A stretch of DNA of 64,000 nt, from contig RCTD01000017.1 in NCBI GenBank assembly GCA_014898415.1, positions 309,001-373,000 on the forward strand, read 5' to 3'. Made by a program: the position numbers and the translations under genes. The notes under the pieces were generated by a model, which was not told where the DNA came from, ran no database searches, and saw only the letters and a program-made list of their open reading frames with translations. The DNA comes from Stromatinia cepivora. Taxonomy: Eukaryota; Ascomycota; Leotiomycetes; Helotiales; Sclerotiniaceae. Below are positions 32,240 to 44,742 of the stretch, piece by piece. Every line of letters begins with the position of its first letter. Positions within the stretch are counted from its first letter, which is position 1.

Positions 32240-35231
32240 AGGTACTATTAAATCATATGGTATCCATTTTTCCATATAATATCCGCGTTCCATAAATAGG
32301 AAATACTCATAACTAATAACTAACAACTCATACAAAAACATGGAGCTTACTCAGTATTATCAAAGGTGGATTAGATATGATAATCGATATATGAATGAGG
32401 TATGAATGAAAGAATGAAAGAAAGAAGACTAAGTCCCGTCCGGTTTTGGGTTTTGGGTTTTGGGTTTTGGGTCTTGGGGTGTCAGAAAAACCTTCTCTCC
32501 TTTTCCTTCTTTTCCTTGTTGAGATATAAATTTTGGATGTCTATCTACTTTGATCTGTCTGTATGGGATGTTATAATGTATACTCCCAAATTGAAATCTA
32601 TATATACACAATACCTTATCCCCAATAATTACCCCTTTCATTAATACAATACCCGCATTCCGTACAGGTATGCTGTACCCTATAAACAATCCCACAAACC
32701 CATCCTATCCTATGTCAATCTGTCATTCTTAATCCATATTCCATCAATCATCTCTATCCCCATCCCCAATCACAACCCCAAATTCCCAATCAAACCTTTC
32801 CCTCCACCCACCTCATACCACCCACCTCACCACTCACCCCAAAATCATCAAAGCACCCCTTCACCCTCACCATCGATCCACATACCCCCAACCCCCAATA
32901 CCCCAGCCCACAGCCCACAAATACTCAATACTCAATACCCATCCATCCCATATCCCATATCCCATATCCCATCTCAACTGACCCGACTTCCTTACCCCTT
33001 ACCTCACTCGTGTTACCTTTAAGCGGGGTAATTTTTGATCCAAAAATTTCTCGGGGTTGGGATTGCTTGAAGGGAAGGAAGGGAGGATGGGTATTGGTGG
33101 TTTTTATATTTGTAGTTTGGGGTTTGGGGTTTGGAGATTTGAGGTTCGAGGTTTAGATTTTTGGTAGTAGTGTGGGATGGGATGAAGTGGGATGGGATGG
33201 AATGGGATAGAAGAGCTGGATACCTTTCTTATCTTAAGGTTTAGAATAGAGTGATCGAAATACATTGAAAGTTAAGAGAATAAATTAGATGAATTACAAT
33301 TATCATATATTTCCTCTATTGAAAGACCTAGAACTAACAATAGCTCATCTCTCATCATCCCTTGATCCGTAGCACGCAATACCTTATAAATATCCCCCTA
33401 AAAGCTCAATCATTTTTGCCATTGTGTGTACAGAATACCGCCCCCCCACCCCGTAAAGCAAAATTACACCCATGCCTTTCCACCTAACATTGCCCTATCT
33501 GCATATACAGGAACCGCTCTAGAAAACCCCAAAACCATGCCTTCATTCTACTCATCCTTATTCCCTATCGCCCACCCCTATCAGCTCGAGAATATATTAT
33601 CGACGTTGTGATTTATCGTTGTGTCGCCTTGTGGGGACGCATTCATCCTAGGATTATAGAACGAATAGTGTGTCGTAAACAGATGTCGAGATTGTCAATG
33701 CTATTGATCTGTGCATTAATCGAAGATCATCCGTGCAGGTTGGTGGTCAGGACTTATTGACATGGTTAGAACTGTTGTCATGGTTGTCATAGCGCTCAGA
33801 GTTCTAGGATGGAGAAAAAGCTGTTTGACATAACCTTTCTGGCGGCGCAGATATGAGAGCCGTGAGTCTTCTGCTTTGGAAGAAATGCAACTCGTTTGAA
33901 GAAGATCGTGATATGACACCTGTCCTCTTCGTGTCATCTAGACATCAATATGCAGCGCTCAAAAAAGGTACTTTAGAGATCAATTGTCATCCCCTGGATC
34001 AGAATTCGAAGGCCGAGCCCATAAATGGACGACCAATTCCCATCACCTCAAGAAATTTCGGTATCATCCGAACGCGGGTAAAGAATAGAGCCTCTTACAT
34101 CAACAATCACGGATACCATTTTAACCATCAAAGCGTATTACGCCCTGATAAATCCCATAAATCTAATATCTCACCATCGTATCGCAATCAAAACAAATAC
34201 AATAACAATCTCATGCCAACATGACCGAATTTGAAGAAAATGACGTATATAATGGAATACCCTCAGACTATAACTGGTGCTGAACTTCAGTGGGACAAAT
34301 TTTCGGGAGTCTATTCGCCGGGGAAATGGGGCCGGACCCAGAACCTCGGGGGGGTCTGCTGATCCATCAGTCTAGAATTGCCTAACCAGGAAGATATATG
34401 CATAAAGTAATCATATGATTGTGACAATTTCTTTAGCTTTGACCGTTCTGTGGGATGCCTTTTTCTAAATCGCATGCAACGTTGATCTGAAGAAAATTGA
34501 CACTTGTCTTACGGCACGTACTCCGCCAACCTGGGTCGGCGGCTTTTATGAGTGACTAGCAGAAACAGACAAGATGTGTACTCCACACGGCTTAGATTCG
34601 GAGATCTAAGTCTAGACGAGTGTCAGGAGGATCGCGATATCCGAGAGATGAGGTTGTGAATCATATAACGGCCTTGATGAATGGAAGATCCTGTGGGTAT
34701 GTATGGGATCAGACATCAAGTAGCGGTCAAGAATCACCAGAAGGAAGTCGAGAACCTTGTAATGAAGGTGATTTCGGGTGATTTCGTAGGAAACTTTCGT
34801 ATTCTATGTAGTGAGCTATCTAGAGGTCGATCGCAATCTCAATAAACCGCGCAATACCAGAGGATTCCATATTATCTCTTCACAGAAGACTCTGGTCTGA
34901 CATGACAGGAGTGCTATGTCCGTGCCAATTTGAATGATTACTGAACGTTCCCGATATGATCTCATTCAAGAGACTGGTGCTTGTCGATGAGCGTCCGACC
35001 ACACGGTAAATTACCCGTGGGAGATCGAGTTTGTGATCCCAAAGATCTGCCACCAGATCGGAATAGCCACGCTACTTTTCAACGAATCACGCTGACTAAC
35101 ATGACAATTATCTACCACCCAGAAAAAGAGCCGTGGGAGAGAATGGTCGGCAAGAATCTCCGGTCGGTTAGGTGTTTCTCAATGGCTTCTCCGAATGTGT
35201 TCAAAACGTGAACACATGAAGGCGAGTATTC
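32240..35231. other. Intergenic, low-complexity rich, no gene seen
   Basis: Between 32700 and 33000 the plus strand is pyrimidine-rich (CCCATCC, CCACCTCACC), then between 33050 and 33210 it is G-rich (GGGTTTGGGG, GGGATGGGAT). Bases 34570-34620 contain a small hairpin, CTTAGAT-loop-ATCTAAG. The frame at 33853-34224 has no recognisable similarity. Confidence 0.5.
32442..32480 (+). repeat. Heptamer microsatellite (GGTTTTG)n
   Basis: Five copies of GGTTTTG/GGTCTTG in a row. It is not the fungal telomere unit TTAGGG. Confidence 0.9.
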
Positions 35232-35402
35232 TTACACCTTGGTACGCCATGCCATAGTGTTTTCAGGGATTTGGCCCGCGATCGATTCCCGACGACAGTA
35301 AAATTTCTTAAAGCTCATGTAGAAAATGATAGCGAGCAGACAAAAGCCAATTGCCGCAAGTATGATGACCAGAACCGTAATACCTTTGACTGTCAATTTC
35401 AT
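35232..35402 (-). CDS. Possible tiny single-pass membrane protein, 56 aa (second of a pair)
   Basis: The minus-strand frame starts MKLTVKG, has one long hydrophobic segment (ITVLVIILAAIGFCLLAIIF, about residues 8-27), then a basic flank, YMSFKKFYCRRES, and a short tail ending AWRTKV. Its ATG overlaps the stop of the frame above in the arrangement ATGA. The pattern (TVK, a helix, then a FxK/YKR basic collar ending in RR plus acid and Ser) resembles that of the neighbouring frame, which suggests a duplicated short gene. No family is recognised and coding status is unproven. Confidence 0.35.
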   Translation of the reverse strand: MKLTVKGITVLVIILAAIGFCLLAIIFYMSFKKFYCRRESIAGQIPENTMAWRTKV

Positions 35403-35548
35403 ATGGTATGTGTTGAATCGCGACGTTGACTTCCGAATTGACGTTTGTAGAAAAAGTTCAAAGCCGAATACGCCAGAATAATTGCTACACAGGCGAGAAT
35501 AGATGGAAGAATGATGCGGAGTATGGTTTCCTCTTTCACGGTATACAT
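35399..35548 (-). CDS. Possible tiny single-pass membrane protein, 49 aa (first of a pair)
   Basis: The minus-strand frame starts MYTVKEETILR, has a hydrophobic helix IILPSILACVAIILAYSALN (about residues 12-31), then the basic collar FFYKRQFGSQRRDS and the tail THTI. It overlaps the next frame by four bases. Similar helix and collar order in both frames argues weakly for real paired short genes, or for two exons of one gene with an unrecognised intron. No known family. Confidence 0.35.
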   Translation of the reverse strand: MYTVKEETILRIILPSILACVAIILAYSALNFFYKRQFGSQRRDSTHTI

Positions 35549-38288
35549 GAATCGAGGCTTCAACTAAGTGTAAGTCTCAAAAATGCTATGGAGAGGATAT
35601 CAGATGATGTCTGTGACACGATGCGGCATGACTGCAAGACCTCGGAGGTGCAAGAAGGATGTATGATGATGCCAATGTGATAAGTACCTAGTAATGTGTT
35701 CGTTTTGTCGGCCCGTGAACTTTTCGAGAGTTGGGAATGACTCGTTTCTATTGTTCAAAGTCCTACGATCTGAACGCGGAAGAAAATGTCAAACAGTCTT
35801 TGAGGTAAGGTTCGTAATACGTGGTATATGGCTGTCTAGGGGTGCCATAGGCAATGAGGGAATAAATGATTAATAGGGATGAGAAATAATAAGAAAGAAA
35901 TCTCCAGAGACGATATTAATCGGAAATTTAATGATCATGGTAATCCATGGAGGAAAGAACTCATGATGGGTTGAGGGGGGGAATTGCGACCTGCAACTGC
36001 GCCGACTGTTACCCCTCCTTACCACTTCAGCCCGCAAGCAATGTTCTCTCCTTCCATTTGATGTTTTGTTATCCCGATTGAGAATAAAATATCGATGACT
36101 TCCATCAACTGGGTCTTGGTTATGTAAGCAATTCATAGTACAATACGTGAAAATAATTACCTATGCATTCTCACGATTCCCAAATTTGATACATAGTGAA
36201 GTGGATAAGTGTGGGGTACAATCCCAGTGAGTAGTTCGTCCAGCTATCGATTATCTGAGGGGCCCAAAACCCTGGTGCAGCGGCAATATGTTGTGATACC
36301 AAGATCTCAAACCAGATCTATGAAGCTAAAGGGAGTGTTTCTGCCATGCAGGATACCGGGATCGCAATCTTGGTAATTCTAGCGGTTTCTCGAGAAGAAG
36401 AATCTTCATTGAACCCTGTTCCAAAATCAGCCGGCGTCTAGATGAGTCCAGAAAATCGGGTGAATCCCTTCACTCAATTCGCGGAAGTAGGTATAATTTG
36501 AACACATATAATCCACTTGCTTTTCACCCTTGCTGGAAGTTTTCTCCAATAATGTCGTGTGACGGTGAAGATTTGGTGAGTATGTCATGAGGCTTTTGAT
36601 ACCCTTGAACCCGAGGCCCCACCCAACAGCAAGTAAACCATGAGCATGACCATGAAATTTGAAGCCTTTTAATGTTGATATCACTGATATGCATTCAAAC
36701 TTCAAAAGCTTCAGAAAAATTGTCGAAAGGTTGTTCTCACTTAGTTCCTATAGAAAAGGATATTCGAAACTAGAACCGATCGGTCATTTTTGATTGAGTT
36801 GCTGTTTACCCCTAATTACCTGAGATCCCCACGAGACCTTAACAGGGTATTGAAAATCGGTCATATAACCTCAAAAAAGGCTTTTGAGGAGCGCCACCAA
36901 CACACCATACCCAAAAGTGATAATGCATATAACTTGGGAGCTGACACTCACTGCCTGACAGTAAGAATTTTAGGAGGGGGAAAATTAAGACTTTCCCGTG
37001 TGTCAATAAGTTTCGCCGAAAGAAACTTTTTTCATCCGGCAATTGATTATCCTAATCAGATTGAGGTGTAGCCCAATTGATGCTAAACTCAGATTGATAT
37101 GCAAACTAATCAGGTGTAATGAATTGATACTATACTCGGCTTGAGTAAATTAGTCAGGTGTAAAAGTAAATTGATACTAAACTCGGATTGAGGTGTAGAA
37201 TAGATGATCCATTGACATGAAGGGAAAGGATACCTAGGTACTATTGGGCTGCACGGGAAGAAATGTTAAAAAGAGAAAGATATCCCTTTAATGTAACATT
37301 CAATCCAGGATTAATCCAAATTAAATCTGAATTTTTAGTCCAAGTACTGTTGTATTCTTTTCTTGTAATTTATTACCATTTTTTCCACTGCCCCTCAAGA
37401 GCCGAGGTGACAATGGTGACAAGTTGCCGGGTCCGATGGCCCTGTACTTTTCCCTTAGCGTGGCCGAGTGGCCCTTACCGAGATAAGGATGGCTTGCGAT
37501 TTACCACCGTGGTCCTGGACCCATTCCCTTGGGAATACCGCATGAATCAATCTTGCATTTCGTTGCATTAGATCTATACAACGCTCAAATCTTGAGTAGA
37601 TCTAAGACTCTCACAATAATGTGTGTATCAGTGCAACCGGCTTCCCTTGCGTGGAATTCCCCGAGCAATAGTCTGAGGGAAAAAGAAGAAAGAAACAAAG
37701 AAGAAAGGGCCACAGAGAGGGATTACCCGCAGAAAATCAAGAAAGTGTTCTGCAGTCAATGCGGTCAGAGCTGATATTATCGAAAATAGATTGGCTATGA
37801 CTGGTCGTGAGAACACAAGCGGGTAGTTCTCCCATCGATTGAGGCGGCATGAGCTCTTTTTGAGATACCTACCGGGATTGAAGATTTTCTCCCATCTAGG
37901 ATATGTTCAAAGAAATATCTCAGCCTCATTTACTTTCTTCTCCGAGTGTGAGCCATGAAGAAAGATAAAAGGACTCCATTCGTCCATGTTTTCGAAGTAT
38001 TTCTCACCATCATCTCAATCAGTCCTCTCTTCACATCGTCCACATTTCGACAATCATAGCACACTTCCAATATCATCCAGTCAAGCATTCGTCCGCCATC
38101 ACAACTCCAGAACTTCGAGCATTACCGCATTCGACAATCGATAAGTTGTTGGCTGAAATCAGAATAAGAGAATCGCATTCGATAACCTACACCCCTCACA
38201 ACACTTTGGTTTCCACTTCCTGGTGGTCAAAGAGCTCTTCCATCAGAAGTCATACTCAACAAGTCTCAATACCCACTCCACCTTCACC
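35549..38288. other. Intergenic upstream of the velvet gene, no gene accepted
   Basis: Contains a degenerate tandem repeat (37041-37200) and a tRNA-like A-box at 37461-37471 without a matching tRNA fold. Bases 37980-38288 are C/T-rich (CCTCTCTTCACATCGTCC and similar), typical of a fungal promoter and 5' leader for the velvet gene. Confidence 0.5.
37041..37200 (+). repeat. Degenerate tandem repeat, unit ~47 bp, about 3.4 copies
   Basis: Each unit contains AATTGATACTAAACTCGGATTGA and CAGGTGTA-like blocks, for example near 37074, 37122 and 37169. Units differ by several substitutions and small length changes. Confidence 0.75.
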
Positions 38289-38832
38289 ATGTTGTCCATC
38301 GCAGTCCAACCTCCCGCTCGAGCTTGCCCAGGAGCAATCTTGTATCCTCCTCTCATTGTTCAACTCAGTAGTGAACATGATTTGTATGAACATCTTGCTG
38401 GTTACTGGACCTGTGTTTCACTCATCCATTACGCCAGTGGCCAAGTCATATATGAACAAATGGACGGTAAAGCCGCAGATTCTGCGCATCCAATCGCTCA
38501 AACCAGATCTAGAGGTGTTCGCGATCAAGCATACTTCTTTTTCCCAGATCTTGCGATTCACGCCACTGGCCGCTATCGTCTTAGGATCAGTTTGATGAGA
38601 ATGGATTATTCTCCCGAGTCGGGCCCAGATGGTGCAGTTGTTTGCGATGAACAGGTGGATACACGTTCGATTACCGTGGAAGAGTCCGGTCCAAACTATA
38701 CTCGACCGAGTAAGAATTTCTCTGATATTTATTTGGGGACAGATTTGGCTAACAGATGTAGATTCCCAAGAACGTGCTTTCATTCGAATGTTACGAGATG
38801 ATGGTCAAGATGTTCCAACTCCAGCTCATTGA
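38289..38832 (+). CDS. Short velvet-domain transcriptional regulator
   Basis: Exons 38289-38709 and 38762-38832 join in frame to 163 aa. The 52-bp intron has GTAAGAA at the donor and GATGTAG at the acceptor. An in-frame ATG at 38223 would add 22 residues, but the ATG at 38289 (CACCATGT) has the better context. The velvet domain fills nearly all of the protein: LSIAVQPPARACPGAILYPP, then LAGYWTCVSLIHYASGQVI, QAYFFFPDLAIHATGRYRLR, DEQVDTRSITVEE, and the end RPNSQERAFIRMLRDDGQDVP. Velvet factors (VeA, VelB, VosA, VelC) bind DNA as dimers in the nucleus and control sporulation and secondary metabolism in relation to light. The ending is most like VelC or VosA, but both of those carry long extra regions absent here, so this is a velvet-only member or a reduced paralogue. 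Confidence 0.85.
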
Positions 38833-39879
38833 ATGAGGTCGGAAATGTTGAAGATGTTGGGGAGTCTCACAACGTGAGGTGGTATCAAAGTGCGGGGTAA
38901 TGGTGGGAATTCGATCTTCATACTTGATGCGTTTTGGGATTTTGATTTTTGGGTGCTATCATTTTCGGTTTTCCTATATAGTTATATGTTATCAGTATCA
39001 TTCCTTTTCAGAGGAGTATATACCATACTTATCTCTTGGTCTTTTGTTTGGATATGGACAAGATTGGGTATGGTGTAAGAAAAGAGGGGAGGTTATTGTC
39101 TTGGGATCAGATATGATTGATTGTTCGAATATGGATGGCGTTGGAAAGGAAAGGAATTATCATTATCATTATCATGACTTCTTCAATTGTTTTAAGAAAA
39201 GAATAAGTATGAACTATCATCCTTTAAAAAGTGACAATGAATTGAATCGCTGTGTTTAAAGCTTGACATGCGTTCTTTTGGGTTGAAGAAGTAAAACATG
39301 AGAAAAGGTTACAAAAGTGGATCTAAGTAGGAATAGGAAGATTTTGGTAAGATACCTTATATGGAATGGTAGAAAAGTGAGAGAGGGGGTGAACACCGAG
39401 CCTTTCAAGACGAGCTGAGGGAAATGGAGAGATCTTAATTAAGTCTAGGCCTTTCTTCCTTCAAAATTTGGATTTCCCACGATATACGGTGTTACCGTTA
39501 CCATGAGAGTGGCTCAAGAGAGTTGAATTTAGAATATATTCTGCCACGAGAATTGTCATTATAGAAGGCGGTGTGGAAATTTGTGTACCCAACCACGTGT
39601 TTGACAATCGGGTCTCAAAGAGTGCCGGTGGTGGGGTAAAGTCCTTAAATAAAAGGCAGAAACAATCCAATTTCTGTTTCATATCCTCAAAGGCGGTAAA
39701 CAAGTAAAACCAACAGAAAAAAAAACCAGCAGCTGGTTGAACCACGGAACTATTTGAGTCACCAACAAGAACAAAAAACAAGAAGTCATATATAAAATTA
39801 CCTCAGAGAAAAAGTATATCTTCTTCTTCCTATGAATGCTCTCTCTTTTTTCTCCCTCCTTTGACCTTGTCCCAACCTT
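38833..39879. other. 3' flank of velvet gene and promoter of ArgRS
   Basis: An open frame at 38879-39259 lies directly after the velvet stop and is aromatic-rich without similarity; it is read as 3' untranslated sequence. Bases 39690-39880 before the ArgRS start are rich in AAAAACAAG and C/T tracts. Confidence 0.5.
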
Positions 39880-42068
39880 ATGAACTTCACCTTTTCTATC
39901 TTTCGAAAGCATTCAAGCCATTGTCTAAAATTGATACCCACTTCAGTCCAAAATACCCCTCGATTTAAACCCCACCACTTCAATTCTTTTCGCACATTTA
40001 CAACCACAATTTACAAGATGGCGGCGACAGATTCGTCCTCAAACTTCATTTCGGAGAAGCTCAAGTCATTGAGTGTCTCAGATTTACCAAAATTCCCTAA
40101 TTGTCACCCTGATGTCAACGTCGTCGATATCTACAGAGCTCACATTACTTCTACCTTAGCTGAGATTACTGGTGTAGATTCTGCCATTATCTACCATGCA
40201 TTGGCATGGACGAATACTTTGGATAAAGGTGACATAGTCTTGCCTGTGCCAGCTTTGCGAGTCAAGGGAAAAAAGCCCAACGAGTTGGCAGAGGAATGGG
40301 CGGCAAAGGTATATCTGTCGCAATCTATTTACATTATGAGAATCACTGACAAATTGATTTAAATAGTATCCTGAATCTCCTCTCGTTCACAAACCTGCCA
40401 CCAATGGCGTCTACTTGCAATTCTTCTTCAAAGCCGACAAACTTAATGAACTTCTCATTCCTACCATTATTCAACAAAAGTCAAACTTTGGAGCAAACAA
40501 ATATCTCGGTCTTGTGGATCCAGAAGATCCATCAAAAGGACAAAAGAAAATAGTCATTGAATTCTCATCCCCGAATATCGCAAAACCTTTCCATGCAGGT
40601 CATCTTCGAAGTACAATCATTGGAGGTTTCTTGTCGAATCTTTATACAGCAGTAGGATGGAATGTTACTCGAGTCAACTATCTTGGAGATTGGGGCAAAC
40701 AATATGGATTATTGGCTTTGGGATTTGACAGATATGGAGATGAAGAAGCTTTAAAGGCAGATCCTATCAACCATCTTTTCCAAATCTATGTCAAAATCAA
40801 CCAAGATGTCAAAGCCGAGGCTGATAAGATGGTAGCATTGGAGGCAGAAGGAAAAACAGATGAAGCATTACATATCAAGAATGAGGGACTGGATGAACAA
40901 GCTCGTCGATACTTCAAGGCAATGACGGAGAACGATGAAAAAGCAATTGCGCAATGGGCTCGATTCCGTGAACTAAGTATTAAGAGATATAGGGAGACAT
41001 ATGCACGATTGAATATTCATTTTGATGATTATTCAGGAGAATCCCAAGTCAAAGCAGAAGTAATGGAGGAGACCGGAAAGAAAATGGAGGAAATGAAGAT
41101 TGCTGAAGAATCGCAAGGAGCTATGATTGTCGATTTCACCAAGCACGTTCCAGGAAAGGTTGGGAAAGGTCTTGGGAAAGCAATTGTCAAGAGAAGGGAC
41201 GGTACAGCACTTTATCTTACTCGAGATATTAGTGAATTGTTGCAACGGAAAGAAAAGTATGACTTTGATCAAATGATCTATGTTATCGCAGCTGATCAGG
41301 AGTTGCATTTACAACAATTGTTCAAGATTATTGAGCTTTTGGGTTACAAAGAACTTCGGGATAAGTGTCAACATATTAACTTTGGTTTGGTACATGGCAT
41401 GAGTACTCGTCGTGGTACTGTCAAATTTTTGGATGATATCTTGAGAGATGTTGCTGAAAAGATGCATGAAGTTATGCAAAAGAATGAGGCCAAATATGAA
41501 CAAATTGCTGATCCATTAGCTACTTCCGATATCCTTGGTATCAGCTCCGTCATGGTACAAGATATGAGTGGTAAACGGTAAGTAATTCGATTATTTCTGA
41601 CTCCTTCCCTTCCCATAACCAAGAATCACAAACTAACTCTTCCTTAGTGTGAACGGCTACACTTTCAACATGGAAACCATGACATCCTTCGAAGGAGACA
41701 CTGGTCCATACCTCCAATATGCCCACGCTCGTCTTTGCTCTATCACCCGCAAAGCAGCTCTTACCCCCGAAGAGATCGCCTCAGCTGATCTATCACTTCT
41801 CACCGAAATTCACGCTCAAAACCTTATCAGAACCCTCTCACAATACCCAGATGTCGTCCAAAACGCCCTCAAGACTTTGGAACCAACAACCATCCTCACA
41901 TATCTATTCAAGATGACTCATGTTCTCAGCAGTAGTTATGATCATCTTAGAATTATGGGTAGTGAGAAGGAAGTCATGAAGGCTAGAATGGCACTTTATG
42001 ATGCTGCTAGGGTGGTTCTTTACAATGGTATGAGAATTTTGGGATTGAGTCCTGTGGAGAGAATGTAG
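39880..42068 (+). CDS. RRS1: Arginyl-tRNA synthetase, probably dual cytosolic and mitochondrial
   Basis: Exons 39880-40308, 40367-41577 and 41648-42068 join in frame to 686 aa, or 640 aa from the second ATG at 40018. The first 46 residues (MNFTFSIFRKHSSHCLKLIP...FRTFTTTIYK) are basic, hydroxylated and free of acidic residues, as in mitochondrial targeting sequences. The first ATG has a weak context (CCTTATGA), the second a strong one (AAGATGG), which would allow leaky scanning to make both forms. Class Ia features: IEFSSPNIAKPFHAGHLRST containing the HIGH box as HAGH, VNYLGDWGKQYG, TRDISELLQRKEKY, DQELHLQQLF, HGMSTRRGTVKFLDD in the KMSKS-loop position, and the anticodon-binding DALR-type helical end with DTGPYLQYAHARLCSI. 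It charges tRNA-Arg. Confidence 0.93.
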
Positions 42069-42544
42069 AGGATGATTAGCGAGGGGAAGAGCTGGCGAGC
42101 TATTGTCATATACTGTTTGCCGAAGGAAGTAAAAGGCAATTCATACTCTCGATGATTGATTGTGAAGGAAAGGAGAATCAATGGCGTGACTAGAGTGATT
42201 AGTGCTATCAATTTTTTGAAACTAAAAGTAAAGCATACTTAGTTTATCAGATCGGAATCTAAAGTCTTAAATGCACGATGGTAGCTTAAAAGATAGATAG
42301 ATCAAATATCATGACTTCAAGCAAATATACATCATTCAAACTGATTGGAATCCATCATTCTTCTCAATACACAAACCTCAAATCTCAATATTTTTTTTGT
42401 CTTTGTAGTATAAAACCTACTCCCCTCCCCCTATAAATCATCCCTAAATTCTGTCCAAAATCGTATGAAAAATAATTGAGAAGACTGGTGTGTTGCTGGG
42501 TGGTGGGGAAAAGTGGAAAAGGAGAGGGGGGTTAATTACTAGAT
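42069..42544. other. 3' flank of ArgRS, no gene seen
   Basis: Ordinary intergenic DNA with G-rich sequence near 42490-42535 directly before the satellite array. It is the last normal-composition DNA before the AT-rich block. Confidence 0.5.
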
Positions 42545-43014
<470 letters not shown>

Positions 43015-43080
43015 TTCTTTCTAATTCATATAATACAAATTTATATGATATTATATTATATAAATATTTACTTCCCTCCT

Positions 43081-43362
43081 TGTGACGCACAAGAGCCGTA
43101 GTAGAGCTGAATAAACAGGGTCAATTATGTTCTTTAGAATCTACAATTGAAGAACTATAGCTCGTAAAGAGCGATTAGATATATATATACAAATACCCAT
43201 TTGTAGATTACAGGGTTGTGTATATATATTATTAGGGTTACTATTTTACTATACTAAATCGTATAATTCATAATATATACATACAAATGATCAGCTTATA
43301 AATTGATATAGGAGATAAAAAGTATCATATAATTAGCCTCCTATAATTCACAATTTATAATA
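43081..43362 (-). repeat. Left (3') LTR of element A, 282 bp
   Basis: Begins TGTGACGCACAAGAGCCG and ends ATAATA where the right-hand copy has GTGACA. Differences from the right LTR are all transitions. The outer (left) part keeps more G and C than the inner part. Confidence 0.95.
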
Positions 43363-43376
43363 CTACCCCCCCCTTT
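43363..43376 (-). promoter_or_regulatory. Polypurine tract of element A
   Basis: On the minus strand AAAGGGGGGGGTAG lies immediately before the 3' LTR, the expected place and composition for the plus-strand primer of reverse transcription. Confidence 0.75.
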
Positions 43377-44742
43377 GGAAAAGTTCGTCTTCAAGTGTTT
43401 CACTCCTCTGTTCCATTGCTATTTTATCGAAAACCAGGTTTTGTGAAGGTTTATAAGCTCTAAATCAATTAGATTGATCATTTTGATTGATTTGATCAAT
43501 TTAATGGAAATTGATCAAATTGACCAAAATTATCGATCAAATTGACCAAAATGACGAATGAATTGATCAAATCGATCAAATCATCCATCAATTAGTTAAA
43601 TTAATATTGATTCGTATTCTCCTTGATTTAAGAAACCTCTAAAAGGAAAAAGTTTCAATAGAAAAAAAAAGGAAATTGAATTATAGTATAATAATAATGG
43701 ATGGTTAATATGATTAATTTCGAAATCGATCAAGTTAATCGATCAAATTGATCAAATCAACCAAATTGAACGAAATCGATAGGGGTGATATTATATTTTG
43801 TTTTTACTATATTCAAGCTTCCCTTTGTATAATTTTTGAAATGATTATAGGTATGAGTTTTTGAAATATATTGCCTTTGTATTGTCTTGATAGTAACAAT
43901 TCGTCTATTATATAAAACTCAGGTTATATATATATACAATCAAATTCTTTTGAATTTGTATAGGTTTTCGATTCTTTTATGATTATATATATATATATCA
44001 TTATAAAATTATAATATTTAATCTACTATATTGAAGAACACTTTTTTTTCCTTTGGTTTTATAAATGAATCGTTATTTATATAATTATAATTATCCTTTC
44101 CGCTTTTATAGAGCTTTATTTAATCAATTAATCGATTAAAAGGACCAAGCAATGTTGGATTGGCCAGGTGAAAATCGTGTAAGAGGTATAATAATGTTTT
44201 AAGATCGGAAGCAGGATATTAAATAAGATCGATATCGTTATTAAACCACAAGACTCTGTATAATAGGGTTTTTTGTGTTTTCTTTATTATTAGGATTTTC
44301 TTCATTTTTTATTCCGAATCGTTAGTTATATTAATAAATGAAGATGGTTCGAATATCTAATTAGGAAAAGGATCATTATATACTTTGCATAATCGATCTG
44401 AAGGGAAAACAGGATGAATTTTTATTGTAATCGGGAGTTCGAATTTGAAAGAACTTCCAGATCGATTAATGATTTTGAATCTTCTTTGAATTGAAAAATC
44501 CAGTTTTTTGGATGATCTTTAGGTAAGGTAACTCTTTATATTGAGTTATATATAATCTCCGATATCGAAATCGATCTTATATCGATGAGTATTCGTGGAT
44601 TTCGATATCTTGATTTGGATATGTAATAGGCTTTCTTTCGCTTATATAAAAGCTAATCTATTGTGTTCTGCATATATACAGATATCACATATATTTATAT
44701 CGTTTGTTGGCTTATTAGTATCTTCCTTTCATTCCTATATAT
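43377..44742 (-). pseudogene. C-terminal end of element A pol plus 3' non-coding part
   Basis: Continues A's integrase after the insertion of element B. A weak [13 protein letters not shown] stretch can be read near 44500 in minus-strand sequence full of stops. Between 43461 and 43790 GATCAA and TTGATC hexamers recur many times. No intact domain. Confidence 0.5.

Noticed and set aside
32442..32480. GGTTTTG array as an interstitial telomere
   Set aside because: Fungal telomeres use TTAGGG; the unit and length fit a simple microsatellite.
33853..34224. 123-codon plus-strand frame starting MRAVSLLLWKK
   Set aside because: No similarity, no signal-peptide cleavage site, and an Asn-rich chance-like end.
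36427..36705. 92-codon minus-strand frame starting MKFECISVISTLKG
   Set aside because: Composition looks protein-like, but there is no known motif, and flanking sequence gives no exon to join; not enough to call a gene.
37461..37530. tRNA-like A-box TGGCCGAGTGG with a GGTCCTGGACCC downstream
   Set aside because: The downstream block is a poor B-box and no acceptor stem or anticodon arm can be folded; chance or an old tRNA relic.
38879..39259. 126-codon plus-strand frame after the velvet gene
   Set aside because: Starts 46 bases after the velvet stop, has biased low-complexity aromatic content and no similarity; best read as 3' untranslated DNA.
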